From the NCBI GenBank assembly GCA_036489495.1, contig DASXFR010000015.1:3370-67369 (forward strand): a stretch of 64,000 nucleotides of DNA. Direction: 5' to 3'. Shown here piece by piece: positions 53,966 to 62,279 of this stretch. Source of the DNA: DASZIT01 sp036489495 (lineage in GTDB: Bacteria > Actinomycetota > Acidimicrobiia > Acidimicrobiales > RAAP-2). The position numbers and the translations under genes are program-made. Every line of letters begins with the position of its first letter. Within the stretch, counting starts at the first letter, position 1. The notes under the pieces were generated by a model. It ran no database searches. It saw only the letters and a list, made by a program, of their open reading frames with translations, and was not told where the DNA came from.

Positions 53966-55105
53966 TCAATCTCCTTCCGTATGAACTGCCGCCGCCCGCG
54001 GGTGCCGCAGGGCTCGTTCCGACCAGAGGACTCCAGCCAGTCCCAGCACCCCCAGCAGAATCACCAGGAGGACCAGCCAGACTGGTGAACGCCAACCGCC
54101 CTGACCACTGGTCGTCGTGTGGGAGGACAGCGCCACACTCCCGGAGTTCTTGGGCGGTGACGAGCCCGCCCTCGATCCCGATCCCCCGCTCTTGCCCGGC
54201 GTCGCACCACTCGTCGACCCGCCGGTGGCGCCCGGTCGGCTCCCACCGCCGGTTCCGGCGGCGGCACCCGTACCTTGGGTCGCGCCTCCTTGAGTCCCGG
54301 AGCCACCCGCCGATGTTTGGCCCGGCGAACCGGTGGCTCCCGAACCGCCACTATTTGTCGGGCTCGGGGTCGACGACGACGCCGGAATGAATCGACCGGT
54401 CAAATTCCAAAAGGCGGAAAACCCGTTGAACGGGCCACCGACCACCTGGCTGGACCACTGCAGGGTGTAGGCGCCAGTTGCCGGGTTGTAGGTCCCCACC
54501 ACCGGCGTGGTATTGGCCGGTGAGGTGCCGTCGGGCTTGGGCGAGCCTTGGTTGAACTCCTGCTTGTTCCATGACACCCCGAAGCTGGCGAGATCTCCCA
54601 AGAGCGAAGTGCCATTGACGCTGATGCTCGGCACCGGCGCGTTGAGGCCGGTCTGAGGGTCGGTCGGATTGGTGGAGGTGGCAAACTTGACCCCCTCAAA
54701 GGGCACCGGCGCGGTGATCTGGTTGGCCAAGGCGTTCCCGGTGGCGTCAAACGCCGGCGATGGCTGGGGTTGGTACGACCCGGTCACCAATCCGCCTCCC
54801 GACCCCGCGGAAAGGGGTGTGTAGCTGTTGTCGCTGCAGGACGAGTCACTGTTCGAGAAGTACGGACCCGACCCATTGCTCCCGCCCGACAGCACCATCC
54901 GCAGATAGGTTCCGCTCGGCACCCCGCCGGAGCAGGATCCGGCGGTGATGGTGAAGGTCCCAACCAGCGGAGTGGAACCCGCCGAAGCCGGCTGGGCGAG
55001 CATCATGACCAGGCCTGCCGTTGCCACCAAGGTTGCCGCCACTCCCCGGACGGCGATGGCGCCCCGGTGCCGCCCGGCTCGGTTCTCGCACCCGAAAGAG
55101 TTCAT
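53966..55105 (-). CDS. Surface protein with C-terminal anchor, paralogue A
   Basis: 379 residues. Signal helix about 20-42 ('VAATLVATAGLVMMLAQPAS'), then a domain (about 43-240) shared with the next gene: 'CSGGVPSGTYLRM', 'GPYFSNSDSSC', 'TGSYQPQPSPAF', 'WNKQEFNQGSPKPDGTSP' and 'SSQVVGGPFNGFSAFWNL'. A long Gly/Ser/Thr repeat region follows, then a C-terminal helix ('PVWLVLLVILLGVLGLAGVL') and Arg-rich end, like sortase-free anchored proteins. Not a recognised family. Confidence 0.8.
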   Translation of the reverse strand: MNSFGCENRAGRHRGAIAVRGVAATLVATAGLVMMLAQPASAGSTPLVGTFTITAGSCSGGVPSGTYLRMVLSGGSNGSGPYFSNSDSSCSDNSYTPLSAGSGGGLVTGSYQPQPSPAFDATGNALANQITAPVPFEGVKFATSTNPTDPQTGLNAPVPSISVNGTSLLGDLASFGVSWNKQEFNQGSPKPDGTSPANTTPVVGTYNPATGAYTLQWSSQVVGGPFNGFSAFWNLTGRFIPASSSTPSPTNSGGSGATGSPGQTSAGGSGTQGGATQGTGAAAGTGGGSRPGATGGSTSGATPGKSGGSGSRAGSSPPKNSGSVALSSHTTTSGQGGWRSPVWLVLLVILLGVLGLAGVLWSERALRHPRAAAVHTEGD

Positions 55106-55121
55106 GAGATCGGCCCCGTCC

Positions 55122-55832
55122 CTACTTGGCCGGCACGAAGGTGCCGGCCAGATGCCAGAGCCCGGTGAAGCCGTTGAAGGGGCCGCCGACCACCTGGCTG
55201 GTCCAGGTGATGACGAATGACTTGGTCGTTGCGTCGTAGCTGCCGGTCAGCGGAGCGGTCAGACCGGGGTCGGAGCCGTCGGGCTTGGGCGAGCCCTGGT
55301 TGAAGTAGAGCTTGTTCCATGCGGCCGACCAGGCTTCGATCTGACCGGACAGCTTGCCGTTGGTATTGAAGATGGCCGGGGCGGGCACCATCTTGCTGGT
55401 CTGCGGATCCACCTTGTTGGTCGAGATGGAGAAGTTGATGGCCGTGAACCCCTGGGGCTGAACGATGCCATTGGCCAGCGCTCCGCCTTCGGCGCTGAAC
55501 GCCGGGGTTGGGTTGGGTTGATAGGTCCCGGTCATGAGGCCGGCCTGCGCCCCCGGGACGGCCAGCGTGTAGGTCTTGTTGGCACAGAGTGAGTCGGGAT
55601 TGGAGAAGAAGGGCCCGGTGTTCACATTCCCGTTGGGGTTGATCATCCGGAAATAGGTACCCGACACCGTGGCGCCCTGGCACTGCCCGGCGTCGAGCCT
55701 GAACGTTCCGTTCAGTGGGGTGGCGGCGGTGGACTTGGTGGAGTGGATGGTGACCGTCGACTGCGAGCATCCGAGGGCTCCGGCGCCCACCAGCAAGAGC
55801 AAGGCGGCGGCGGCAATCTTCTGGCGGTTCAT
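55122..55832 (-). CDS. Lipoprotein, paralogue B of the same domain
   Basis: 236 residues. Lipobox 'LLVGAGALGCSQS' gives a lipid-anchored Cys near residue 22. The rest aligns block for block with its neighbour: 'CQGATVSGTYFRM', 'GPFFSNPDSLC', 'TGTYQPNPTPAFSA', 'WNKLYFNQGSPKPDGSDP', 'TSQVVGGPFNGFTGLWHLAG'. It lacks the Gly/Ser tail. Tandem duplication within the operon is evident. Start overlaps the next gene's stop (ATGA). Confidence 0.82.
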   Translation of the reverse strand: MNRQKIAAAALLLLVGAGALGCSQSTVTIHSTKSTAATPLNGTFRLDAGQCQGATVSGTYFRMINPNGNVNTGPFFSNPDSLCANKTYTLAVPGAQAGLMTGTYQPNPTPAFSAEGGALANGIVQPQGFTAINFSISTNKVDPQTSKMVPAPAIFNTNGKLSGQIEAWSAAWNKLYFNQGSPKPDGSDPGLTAPLTGSYDATTKSFVITWTSQVVGGPFNGFTGLWHLAGTFVPAK

Positions 55833-56857
55833 GGGACTCCTTGGGGTTCGGGGACGGAGACGACCTGATCGTGCGGCTCACTGACGAACTCGTTCTTCCG
55901 GGTCGACCCGGCGGCCAGGGCGACCCCGGCGACAATGACTCCGGGGAGTACGAAGAACCAGGGGAAGAGCGGGAACGGCGGCAGGCTGGCGATGGCCTGA
56001 TAGCTGGCGACGTTGTCGCTCATTGCGCCGATCATCGGCGTCATGTCGTTCAAGATGTGCACCCAGTGGGCATCCAGCGAGGCCACCGCCGGAAACCGCG
56101 AGGCGATCTGGGCTTGGGTGAGTCCCGAGCGCTGCAGACTGGGAACGATCTCCAGCCGGATCGCCCCCTGACCTTCCGCCATGGTGGCGAAGTAGCCCTG
56201 AATCTGCTGCACATTCTGGGTGGTCTCGATCGTCTTGAAGGCAGACATCATCTGGCCTCCCTTCGGCGCCCGTTGAAACATTTGGAAGACGCCGGGGGCG
56301 GCGATGAGACCGATCCCCAGGACCACCAAGACCCATCTCCCCCACTTCCAACGGGCCGGTTTCAGCAGTGTGGCAAGGGCAAACCCGAAGATCAGCACGC
56401 CGGGAATGACGAAGAACCAGGGAAACAGCCGGAAGCTGGGCAGGGCGGCGACGGCCAGGTAGTTCCCGAGATTGGCTTGGACTTCGGTCATCATGCCGGT
56501 CATCTTCGAGTCGATGGCGGGCCATTGCTGATTGAAGCTGGCAAAGGTCGGATAGGCAGAATCGAACGAGACTCGATTGTTCGACCCCGTGTCCAGGTAG
56601 GCGGCGACACTGGTATTGCTCTGCTGGACCCCAGCATTGATCTGCTTGAGGTCGGTCTGGAAGCCATCGAGACGAGCGGTGGTCATGAAGGGCTTGAACT
56701 CCGCGATCATGACCGCCCCTTTGGGCGTCTTTCCGAACATGTTGAAGGCGAAGGGCATGACCACCAGTGCCGCCCCGATCACCGCCACGCTGATCAGGGC
56801 CCATCGCTTGGGGCGCGCGACGGGGTCCGTCGGGCGGCCAGCGGGCACGGCGCTCAT
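55829..56857 (-). CDS. Membrane protein with internal duplication
   Basis: 342 residues formed of two similar halves (about 18-165 and 168-315). Each half has a helix, a conserved 'F-x-MF-x(2)-[TA]PKG' segment (FNMFGKTPKG and FQMFQRAPKG), an extracytoplasmic helical region, and a closing 'LPxFxLFPWFFVxPGV' helix (SFRLFPWFFVIPGV, PFPLFPWFFVLPGV). First gene of the envelope operon, about 65 bases below the mapped promoter. No named family recognised. Confidence 0.8.
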   Translation of the reverse strand: MSAVPAGRPTDPVARPKRWALISVAVIGAALVVMPFAFNMFGKTPKGAVMIAEFKPFMTTARLDGFQTDLKQINAGVQQSNTSVAAYLDTGSNNRVSFDSAYPTFASFNQQWPAIDSKMTGMMTEVQANLGNYLAVAALPSFRLFPWFFVIPGVLIFGFALATLLKPARWKWGRWVLVVLGIGLIAAPGVFQMFQRAPKGGQMMSAFKTIETTQNVQQIQGYFATMAEGQGAIRLEIVPSLQRSGLTQAQIASRFPAVASLDAHWVHILNDMTPMIGAMSDNVASYQAIASLPPFPLFPWFFVLPGVIVAGVALAAGSTRKNEFVSEPHDQVVSVPEPQGVP

Positions 56858-56928
56858 CTGGACTTCCTCAGGGACAACGACCCTCTCGATTCTCCGGGAC
56901 GGCGACTCACCGCCATCGGTCGGCGACC

Positions 56929-56958
56929 ATAGTATGTATTGCCGATCGACTTAGTCAA
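56929..56958 (-). promoter_or_regulatory. Sigma70-type promoter of the envelope operon
   Basis: On the minus strand TTGACT (56953-56958) and TACTAT (56929-56934) are separated by 18 bases. The 5' untranslated region to the ATG at 56857 is about 65 bases. The rest of the 56858-57099 spacer holds no gene. Confidence 0.65.
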
Positions 56959-57099
56959 GAATCGTGCAAAACCGCTGGTCTTGCCATGATCACGGGCGGC
57001 GGATGACGGAATGGGCCCCCAGGGGCCGCGAGGCAGCCGGGTCCAGCTCCTGTCCCCCCGGGCCGGTCCGCCGAGACAGCTACGTCATTCGGACACCAG

Positions 57100-57915
57100 T
57101 CAGTTGTTGAGGATGCCCCCCAGAATCGAGCCCCCACTGCTGCGGGAATTCTCGTTTTCGGGGAGGTAGGGCACGATGGCGTGGGCGAGTTGGGAGATCG
57201 GCATGGTCTGAAGCCAGACCATCCCGGGCCCGGTGAGAGAGGCGAGAAAGAGCGAGTCGGCGCCGAACAGCATGTTCTTCACGCCTTTCACCATCTTGAT
57301 CTCGAAGCTCATCCCGGCATCGAACAGCCCGACGTGACCGGGGATCACCCGGAGGTTCTCCCCCGGCGCCAGGTGGTATTCGACCAGTTCTCCAGAGAGT
57401 GCGATCCAGGTGGTGCCCTGGCCGCTCACCCGCTGGAGGATGAAACCGCTTCCTCCGAAGATCCCGGCTCCGAGCTTCTGCTGGAAACCGATGGCCAGGT
57501 TCACCCCCGAGGTCGCGGCCAGGAAGCCGTGGCGGTGGACCAGGTATTCGCGATCGGGCGCAATGGCGACGGGCCGGATCTCTCCCGGCAGCTTGGCGGC
57601 AAAGGAGACGGTGCCGGGGCCGCCCTCCGCCTGGTACTCGGTGAGAAACAGGCCACCGCCGGCGACCGTTCGTTTGAGGGCGCCGAGCATTCCCTTGGAG
57701 CCGGCCCCCGAGGTCGAGGTCGACAACTGGATCGACGACGTCATCCAGGAGAGCTCGCCGCCTGGCGAGACGATGGACTGCCCCGGGTTGAGGTCGACCT
57801 GGAGAACCGGCATCACGGTGCCGACCACCCGGTGGGTGACCCCGGAGGCGGCGTCGACCGCGCTCGGATCGTCCGGGGAAGGCGGGGACTCTGGGGGTGG
57901 CGGCAGATTCGACAT
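57100..57915 (-). CDS. AIM24 family protein
   Basis: 271 residues, AIM24/TIGR00266 family: 'VLQVDLNPGQSIVSPGGELS', 'GLFLTEYQAEGGPGTVSFAA', 'REYLVHRHGFLAATSGVNL' and 'FLASLTGPGMVWLQT' are in family order. Fold is a beta-helix trimer; bacterial function is unproven, with mitochondrial Aim24 affecting inner-membrane shape. A Pro-rich N-terminal 25 residues precede the domain. Minus-strand singleton. Confidence 0.92.
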   Translation of the reverse strand: MSNLPPPPESPPSPDDPSAVDAASGVTHRVVGTVMPVLQVDLNPGQSIVSPGGELSWMTSSIQLSTSTSGAGSKGMLGALKRTVAGGGLFLTEYQAEGGPGTVSFAAKLPGEIRPVAIAPDREYLVHRHGFLAATSGVNLAIGFQQKLGAGIFGGSGFILQRVSGQGTTWIALSGELVEYHLAPGENLRVIPGHVGLFDAGMSFEIKMVKGVKNMLFGADSLFLASLTGPGMVWLQTMPISQLAHAIVPYLPENENSRSSGGSILGGILNN

Positions 57916-57990
57916 CGGAGCTCCTTAGATCATTGACGCCCGGCCCATCTGGCTCGAGCAGCATTCGGTTGGGGTGAAGCCGGTCGCCGG

Positions 57991-58006
57991 CTTGCCGACC
58001 GGCAAG
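57991..58006 (-). terminator. Hairpin after the 62-residue gene
   Basis: CTTGCC-GACC-GGCAAG forms a 6-bp stem just past the stop of the gene at 58008. An overlapping alternative stem (57979-57986 with 57996-58003) could form instead. No T-run, so termination efficiency is uncertain. Confidence 0.4.
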
Positions 58007-58007
58007 A

Positions 58008-58196
58008 TCAGCCGCTGAATCCTTTTGCGGCGCTCAATCGGGAGGCCAGCTCCTGGAGAGCATCCGGCAGTTGGTCAGAGAGGTACTTGGCGGCCTCACC
58101 GTCATCTCCCCCGGCATCGATGGCCCGCAGCAACTGGGCCATCGCGTGGGTCAACGCCTCGGCTGCCTCTTCGATCTGTTTTGCGTCTGCACTCAT
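58008..58196 (-). CDS. Small acidic helical protein
   Basis: 62 residues with GGAGG upstream of ATG 58196. Mostly amphipathic helix ('AEALTHAMAQLLRAIDAGGD', 'LSDQLPDALQELASRLSAAK'). No cysteines or charge clusters typical of DNA binding. Not recognised; 92 bp upstream of the AIM24 gene on the same strand, so perhaps co-transcribed. Confidence 0.65.
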   Translation of the reverse strand: MSADAKQIEEAAEALTHAMAQLLRAIDAGGDDGEAAKYLSDQLPDALQELASRLSAAKGFSG

Positions 58197-58350
58197 GGTG
58201 AGGCCTCCTTCTGCTCCCGCCCAACGGTAGTGGAGTGACGGGCCAACGTGCAGACCGAAATGCCGGTCTTCAATGATCAAAAGGGTCGGAGCCGGGCAGC
58301 CGAAATCGCGGGTACCGCGACTCGGCCCGCGGGTGTGCCACGGTTGAGAG

Positions 58351-59100
58351 ATGACGGCGTACCGACGCTTTTCGGGCTTCTACGACGCGGTGATGGACGA
58401 TCCGGGCCCCCGGGCCCAGCAAGTCATCGACTGGGTAACCAGGTACTTTCCCCAAGCCTCCTCCCTGCTCGAGCTGGGTTGTGGCACGGGATCCATCCTC
58501 GCCCGGCTGACCTCGATTCCCTCCCTTACCGGGCTGGACCTTTCGCCGGAGATGCTGGCGGTGGCCCGGGAAAAGGTCCCCGGAGCCCGCTTGATCGAGG
58601 GCGACATGAAGGCGTTCTCGCTGGAGGAGACATTCGACGTGGTGATCTGCGTGTTTGACACGTTGAATCACCTCCTGGCCTTCGCCGATTGGGAGGCGAT
58701 GTTCGGGGTCGTCCACGATCACCTGACGGAGACGGGTCTCTTCATCTTCGACGTCAACACCTTGGGAGAGCTCCGGCGTCTGGGCGAGGAACCGCCGTGG
58801 GTCTACGACTTCGGCCAGGGGGTTGCCATCATCGATGTGGCCTTCGCCGAAGATGGGATGGCGGAGGGCGTCTCGGAATGGGACATCAGAATCTTTGAAG
58901 ATGCCGGGGACGGGCGTTACGACCTTCACCGTGAGCAGATCGGCGAGCTCGCCGTTCCCCTGTCGCACATCAAGTCCGCCTTGGAGGGCAGGTATCTCCC
59001 CCTGGAGGAGACCGACGAACGTGGAGAGCTGCCCACCGATGACTCGGTCAAGGGCCACTTCTGCTATCGCCGATCCGGCTCAGAACCTCAAGGCATCTGA
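58351..59100 (+). CDS. Class I SAM-dependent methyltransferase
   Basis: 249 residues. Motif I 'SLLELGCGTGSILARL', 'LTGLDLSPEMLAVAREKV' (motif II region) and 'FDVVICVFDTLNHLLAF' (acceptor loop) are textbook; the C-terminal part has strands 'GLFIFDVNTLGEL' and 'SEWDIRIFEDAGDGRYDLHR'. Acceptor unknown. Cytoplasmic. Separate from the truncated methyltransferase at the left edge. Confidence 0.92.
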   Translation: MTAYRRFSGFYDAVMDDPGPRAQQVIDWVTRYFPQASSLLELGCGTGSILARLTSIPSLTGLDLSPEMLAVAREKVPGARLIEGDMKAFSLEETFDVVICVFDTLNHLLAFADWEAMFGVVHDHLTETGLFIFDVNTLGELRRLGEEPPWVYDFGQGVAIIDVAFAEDGMAEGVSEWDIRIFEDAGDGRYDLHREQIGELAVPLSHIKSALEGRYLPLEETDERGELPTDDSVKGHFCYRRSGSEPQGI

Positions 59101-59217
59101 TCGGGGGATTCGGCCGGTCGCCCTCCGGCCGAACTGGCCTTATACGAGACGGTAACGTCGCATTTGCTGGTACGTTGGCCGGCGTAGCATCGTTGCCGCC
59201 GCCGAACACCGAGGGGA

Positions 59218-60201
59218 ATGGTGTCAGCACTCTGCTCCTCCCGAGCCGCCCGGTTCTTCAAACCTGTCATGGCCATCGTCGCCATTGCCATCGTCGGACT
59301 CGCCCTTGTCCAGGAAGGTTCAGCCGGTGCCACCGGCACCACTGCGACCACGACTTCGTCGAACCCCGGCAATTCGAACAATCCCCTCCGTGGCGTCCTC
59401 GCCTATCTCGACTCTCGAAAGGGAGTCGCCCAGGTGGCGCTCTTCGACAAGCTCACCGGCAAGACGTATCTGGTCTCGAATGGGACTGACCTGCAGTACA
59501 CGGCCAGCATCGTCAAGCTCGACGTCCTGGCCCTGTGGTTGTGGCTCTACCAATCGGTGCCGGGGACGATCCCGTCGAACCTGCCGTTCTCGATCCAATA
59601 CCTGATGAAGAACATGATCACGATGAGTGACAACGTCGCCGCGACGTCGCTGTTCTACTTCAGCGGGGGTTGCAACGTACTCACCCAGTTCGACATTCTG
59701 ATTCCTACCCACAACACCAAGGTCGGCTGCGAGACATCCAACTACTACGGGTGGGGAAATTCGACCACTTCGGCCGCCGATCAAGCGTCGGTGGTGAAGA
59801 CCCTCGCCTACGACAATCCCGTATTGAAGCCGAATGCACGGGATTACGGGCTAAAACTCATGGAGGACGTCATACCTACCCAGCGTTGGGGTGTCACCTG
59901 CGGACCGTGGGGCACCACCTGCAACGGACCAAAGTACGCCGACCCCCTGCCCGGGGTGACCGTCGCCCTCAAGAACGGTTGGAAGTACCTCCCGACCTGT
60001 GCCAAGCAGGACGATTCGTGCCCCTGGCAGGTCAACAGCATCGGGTGGGTGCAGGGCAAGGATCGCAACTACGTCCTAGCCGTGCTCACCACGGACGACC
60101 CAGTCGGGAAGGGCACCTATGGATTCGATTACGGGATCACCACCATTCAGGACGTGTCCAAACGGGTATGGAACAACCTGGCGCCTCATCCGGCGCACTG
60201 A
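59218..60201 (+). CDS. Exported serine hydrolase, class A beta-lactamase-like
   Basis: 327 residues. Signal helix about 16-35, then the penicillin-recognising fold: 'QYTASIVKLDVL' (SxxK: Ser97, Lys100), 'MSDNVAATSLF' (SDN 137-139) and 'VALKNGWKYLP' at the KTG position. The Glu166 loop of true beta-lactamases is not evident, and four Cys in 'TCGPWGTTC'/'PTCAKQDDSC' suggest disulfides. Probably a cell-wall-active hydrolase or transpeptidase-like enzyme; resistance should not be assumed. Confidence 0.85.
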   Translation: MVSALCSSRAARFFKPVMAIVAIAIVGLALVQEGSAGATGTTATTTSSNPGNSNNPLRGVLAYLDSRKGVAQVALFDKLTGKTYLVSNGTDLQYTASIVKLDVLALWLWLYQSVPGTIPSNLPFSIQYLMKNMITMSDNVAATSLFYFSGGCNVLTQFDILIPTHNTKVGCETSNYYGWGNSTTSAADQASVVKTLAYDNPVLKPNARDYGLKLMEDVIPTQRWGVTCGPWGTTCNGPKYADPLPGVTVALKNGWKYLPTCAKQDDSCPWQVNSIGWVQGKDRNYVLAVLTTDDPVGKGTYGFDYGITTIQDVSKRVWNNLAPHPAH

Positions 60202-60261
60202 CCCCAGAGATCGAGTCATGCAACAACCCCGCCATCTCATCTAAACAGGAGGCCAGTCACT

Positions 60262-61290
60262 ATGTCGGAGTACTCGCCCGCGCAGGGTCGATATCAGTCG
60301 ATGCAGTACCGGAGATGCGGGCGAAGTGGCGTTCTCCTCCCACTGCTGTCTCTGGGCCTGTGGCACAACTTCGGTGACGACCGCCCCCTCGATACCCAGC
60401 GGGCCATCCTCCGACGGGCCTTCGATCTCGGGATCACCCACTTCGACCTGGCAAACAACTACGGCCCTCCGTACGGAAGTGCGGAAAGGAATTTCGGCAC
60501 GCTGATGCGCACGGATTTTAGTTCCTTGCGAGACGAATTGATCATTTCCAGCAAGGCAGGATGGGACATGTGGCCCGGGCCCTACGGCGACCACGGAAGC
60601 CGCAAGTACCTCCTGGCCAGCCTCGACCAGAGTCTGGGCCGGATGGGACTCGACTATGTGGACATCTTCTACCACCATCGCTTCGATCCAGATACGCCGC
60701 TCGAGGAGACGTTGGGGGCACTCGACGCCGCGGTGAGAAAGGGCAAGGCCCTGTACGTGGGCGTTTCCTCTTACTCGGACCAGCGCACCAAGGAGGCCAT
60801 CGCCATCCTCCGCTCGCTCGGAACCCCGCTCCTGATTCTCCAGCCTTCGTACTCCATGCTCAACCGCTGGATCGAAGACCGCCTGCTCGACGTGTTGGGC
60901 GCCGAGGGCGTCGGCTGCATCGCCTTCTCGCCGTTGGCGCAGGGCATGCTCACCGATCGCTACCTCAATGGAATTCCGGAGGGTTCCCGAGCGTCTGAAC
61001 GTGCGACTCTCTTCCCCGAAATGCTCACCGATGAGAACATGGGCCGAGTGCGCGCCTTGAATGCCATCGCCGAAGGTCGTGGTCAGAAACTCTCCCAGTT
61101 GGCCCTGGCCTGGGCGCTTCGCGATCCCCGCGTCACCTCTCTGGTTATTGGGGCAAGCAGCGTTGCCCAACTCGAGGAAAATATCGGTGCATTGGCCAAC
61201 TTGGATTTCTCGACTGAAGAGCTCAAGAAGATCGATGAGTACGCGGTCGAGAGCGGCATCGACCTGTGGCGAGGGCCAGCCACCAGCTAA
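60262..61290 (+). CDS. Aldo/keto reductase, YghZ (GPR) type
   Basis: 342 residues closely following the L-glyceraldehyde 3-phosphate reductase/YghZ group: 'MQYRRCGRSGVLLPLLSLGL', 'FDLANNYGPPYGSAERNFG' (D and Y of the tetrad), 'LIISSKAGWDMWPGPYG' (K), 'GLDYVDIFYHHRFDPDTPLE' (H) and 'SVAQLEENIGAL'. AGGAGG upstream of ATG 60262. NADPH-dependent aldehyde detoxification in the cytosol. Confidence 0.94.
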   Translation: MSEYSPAQGRYQSMQYRRCGRSGVLLPLLSLGLWHNFGDDRPLDTQRAILRRAFDLGITHFDLANNYGPPYGSAERNFGTLMRTDFSSLRDELIISSKAGWDMWPGPYGDHGSRKYLLASLDQSLGRMGLDYVDIFYHHRFDPDTPLEETLGALDAAVRKGKALYVGVSSYSDQRTKEAIAILRSLGTPLLILQPSYSMLNRWIEDRLLDVLGAEGVGCIAFSPLAQGMLTDRYLNGIPEGSRASERATLFPEMLTDENMGRVRALNAIAEGRGQKLSQLALAWALRDPRVTSLVIGASSVAQLEENIGALANLDFSTEELKKIDEYAVESGIDLWRGPATS

Positions 61291-61473
61291 CCGCGAGCAT
61301 CGTTGGCTGCTCCCGGCAAATCCGTCGCCAGCTGACCGCCAAGCGAGACCATCGCTCCCGACTGCGACTTCGCGGTGGCCCTCGCTTGACCTCGGGATCT
61401 GGAACGCGAATGGTCGGGCTCCAGGCCGCCGGTGGCCAGAAGGATGGCGACCAGTGGGCATAGCCTCGTGAGC

Positions 61474-61956
61474 ATGGTTCGACCTGGCCGGCAGAAGGTG
61501 GTGCCCCATCTGTCCTACGAGGATCCCTCTGCCACGGTCCTTTGGCTGTGCCGGGTGTTCGGGTTCACCGAGGCAAAGCGCTTCGACCGGGGCGAGGACA
61601 ATCTCACGGCGAGGCTCAGAGGGCCGGACGGCGGGGTCGTGATGATCTCGGGTCGCGTGGATGACTTCAAGGTATAGATGCGCGAGCGGGCACCGCGCTT
61701 GGAAGAAGCGACTGGCCGGTCCTGGCCGCTGTTGACCCACACCATCACCGTCATCGTCGACAACGTCGACGGTCACTTCGAGCGGGCCGAGCGCGAGGGC
61801 GCTGCCATGCTCAGCTCACCAAAGGACCAACCATGGGGGGTGCGCAGCTACGCCGCCCTCGATCCGGAGGGACATCAGTGGGAGTTCGCCACCGTGACGA
61901 ATAATCGTCAAGCATGTGACATGTTGTTCGTCGACAGGCCTCACAGGCGGAGTTGA
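61474..61956 (+). pseudogene. VOC family gene with in-frame amber codon
   Basis: A single frame encodes a VOC/glyoxalase-like protein: first part 'VVPHLSYEDPSATVLWLCRV' to 'GGVVMISGRVDDFKV', then a TAG at 61675-61677, then 'LTHTITVIVDNVDGHFERAE' and 'SYAALDPEGHQWEFATVT' in the same frame. The two halves together equal one normal VOC domain. The stop could be a true mutation, a programmed event or an error in the sequence. An ATG directly follows the stop, so the C-terminal piece could still be translated. Confidence 0.6.
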
Positions 61957-62027
61957 GAACCATGAGCCGGTCCGGCCCCGACCGTGCTCCGTCACACAAT
62001 CTTTACAAATACGTTTGTCGAATTTCG

Positions 62028-62060
62028 TGGGCCGTACAGGACTCGAACCTGTGACCCCTT
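62028..62060 (-). other. tRNA 3'-end fragment, probable attachment site
   Basis: On the minus strand this matches the 3' third of a tRNA: T-arm ACAGG-TTCGAGT-CCTGT and acceptor strand ACGGCCC plus A. No partner 5' acceptor, D-arm or anticodon arm follows in the next 200 bases, so the gene is partial. Tyrosine integrases recombine at exactly such segments. The cognate intact tRNA should lie beyond the right edge. Confidence 0.6.
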
Positions 62061-62092
62061 GCGCGTCATGCTGCCTCTCGGTGTTCATAGGG

Positions 62093-62160
62093 GTTCGCAA
62101 CCGTTCACCTTGGGCGCCTGAGCTGCGACTTCCCTTCAGCGACGTTCAAAGCCGTTCACC
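62093..62160. repeat. Pair of 17-bp direct repeats, possible integrase arm sites
   Basis: GTTCGCAACCGTTCACC (62093-62109) and GTTCAAAGCCGTTCACC (62144-62160) agree at 14 of 17 positions, 51 bp apart, beside the tRNA fragment. The surrounding 61957-62279 region holds no gene. Such repeated sites next to an attachment core are typical of integrative elements. Confidence 0.45.
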
Positions 62161-62279
62161 GTCAACCAGCGGGGTTGCTGACGGAAACGCTGACACCTTT
62201 CGATGACCGGCCGACCGATGGCTGCCATGACCATCGACCATAAGCCGATTTCCCAACTACTGATTGCCCGCCTCTACCC

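Noticed and set aside
59218..60201. Calling the serine hydrolase an antibiotic-resistance beta-lactamase
   Set aside because: The Glu166 loop is not evident and the KTG is changed; general penicillin-recognising fold is all that is supported.
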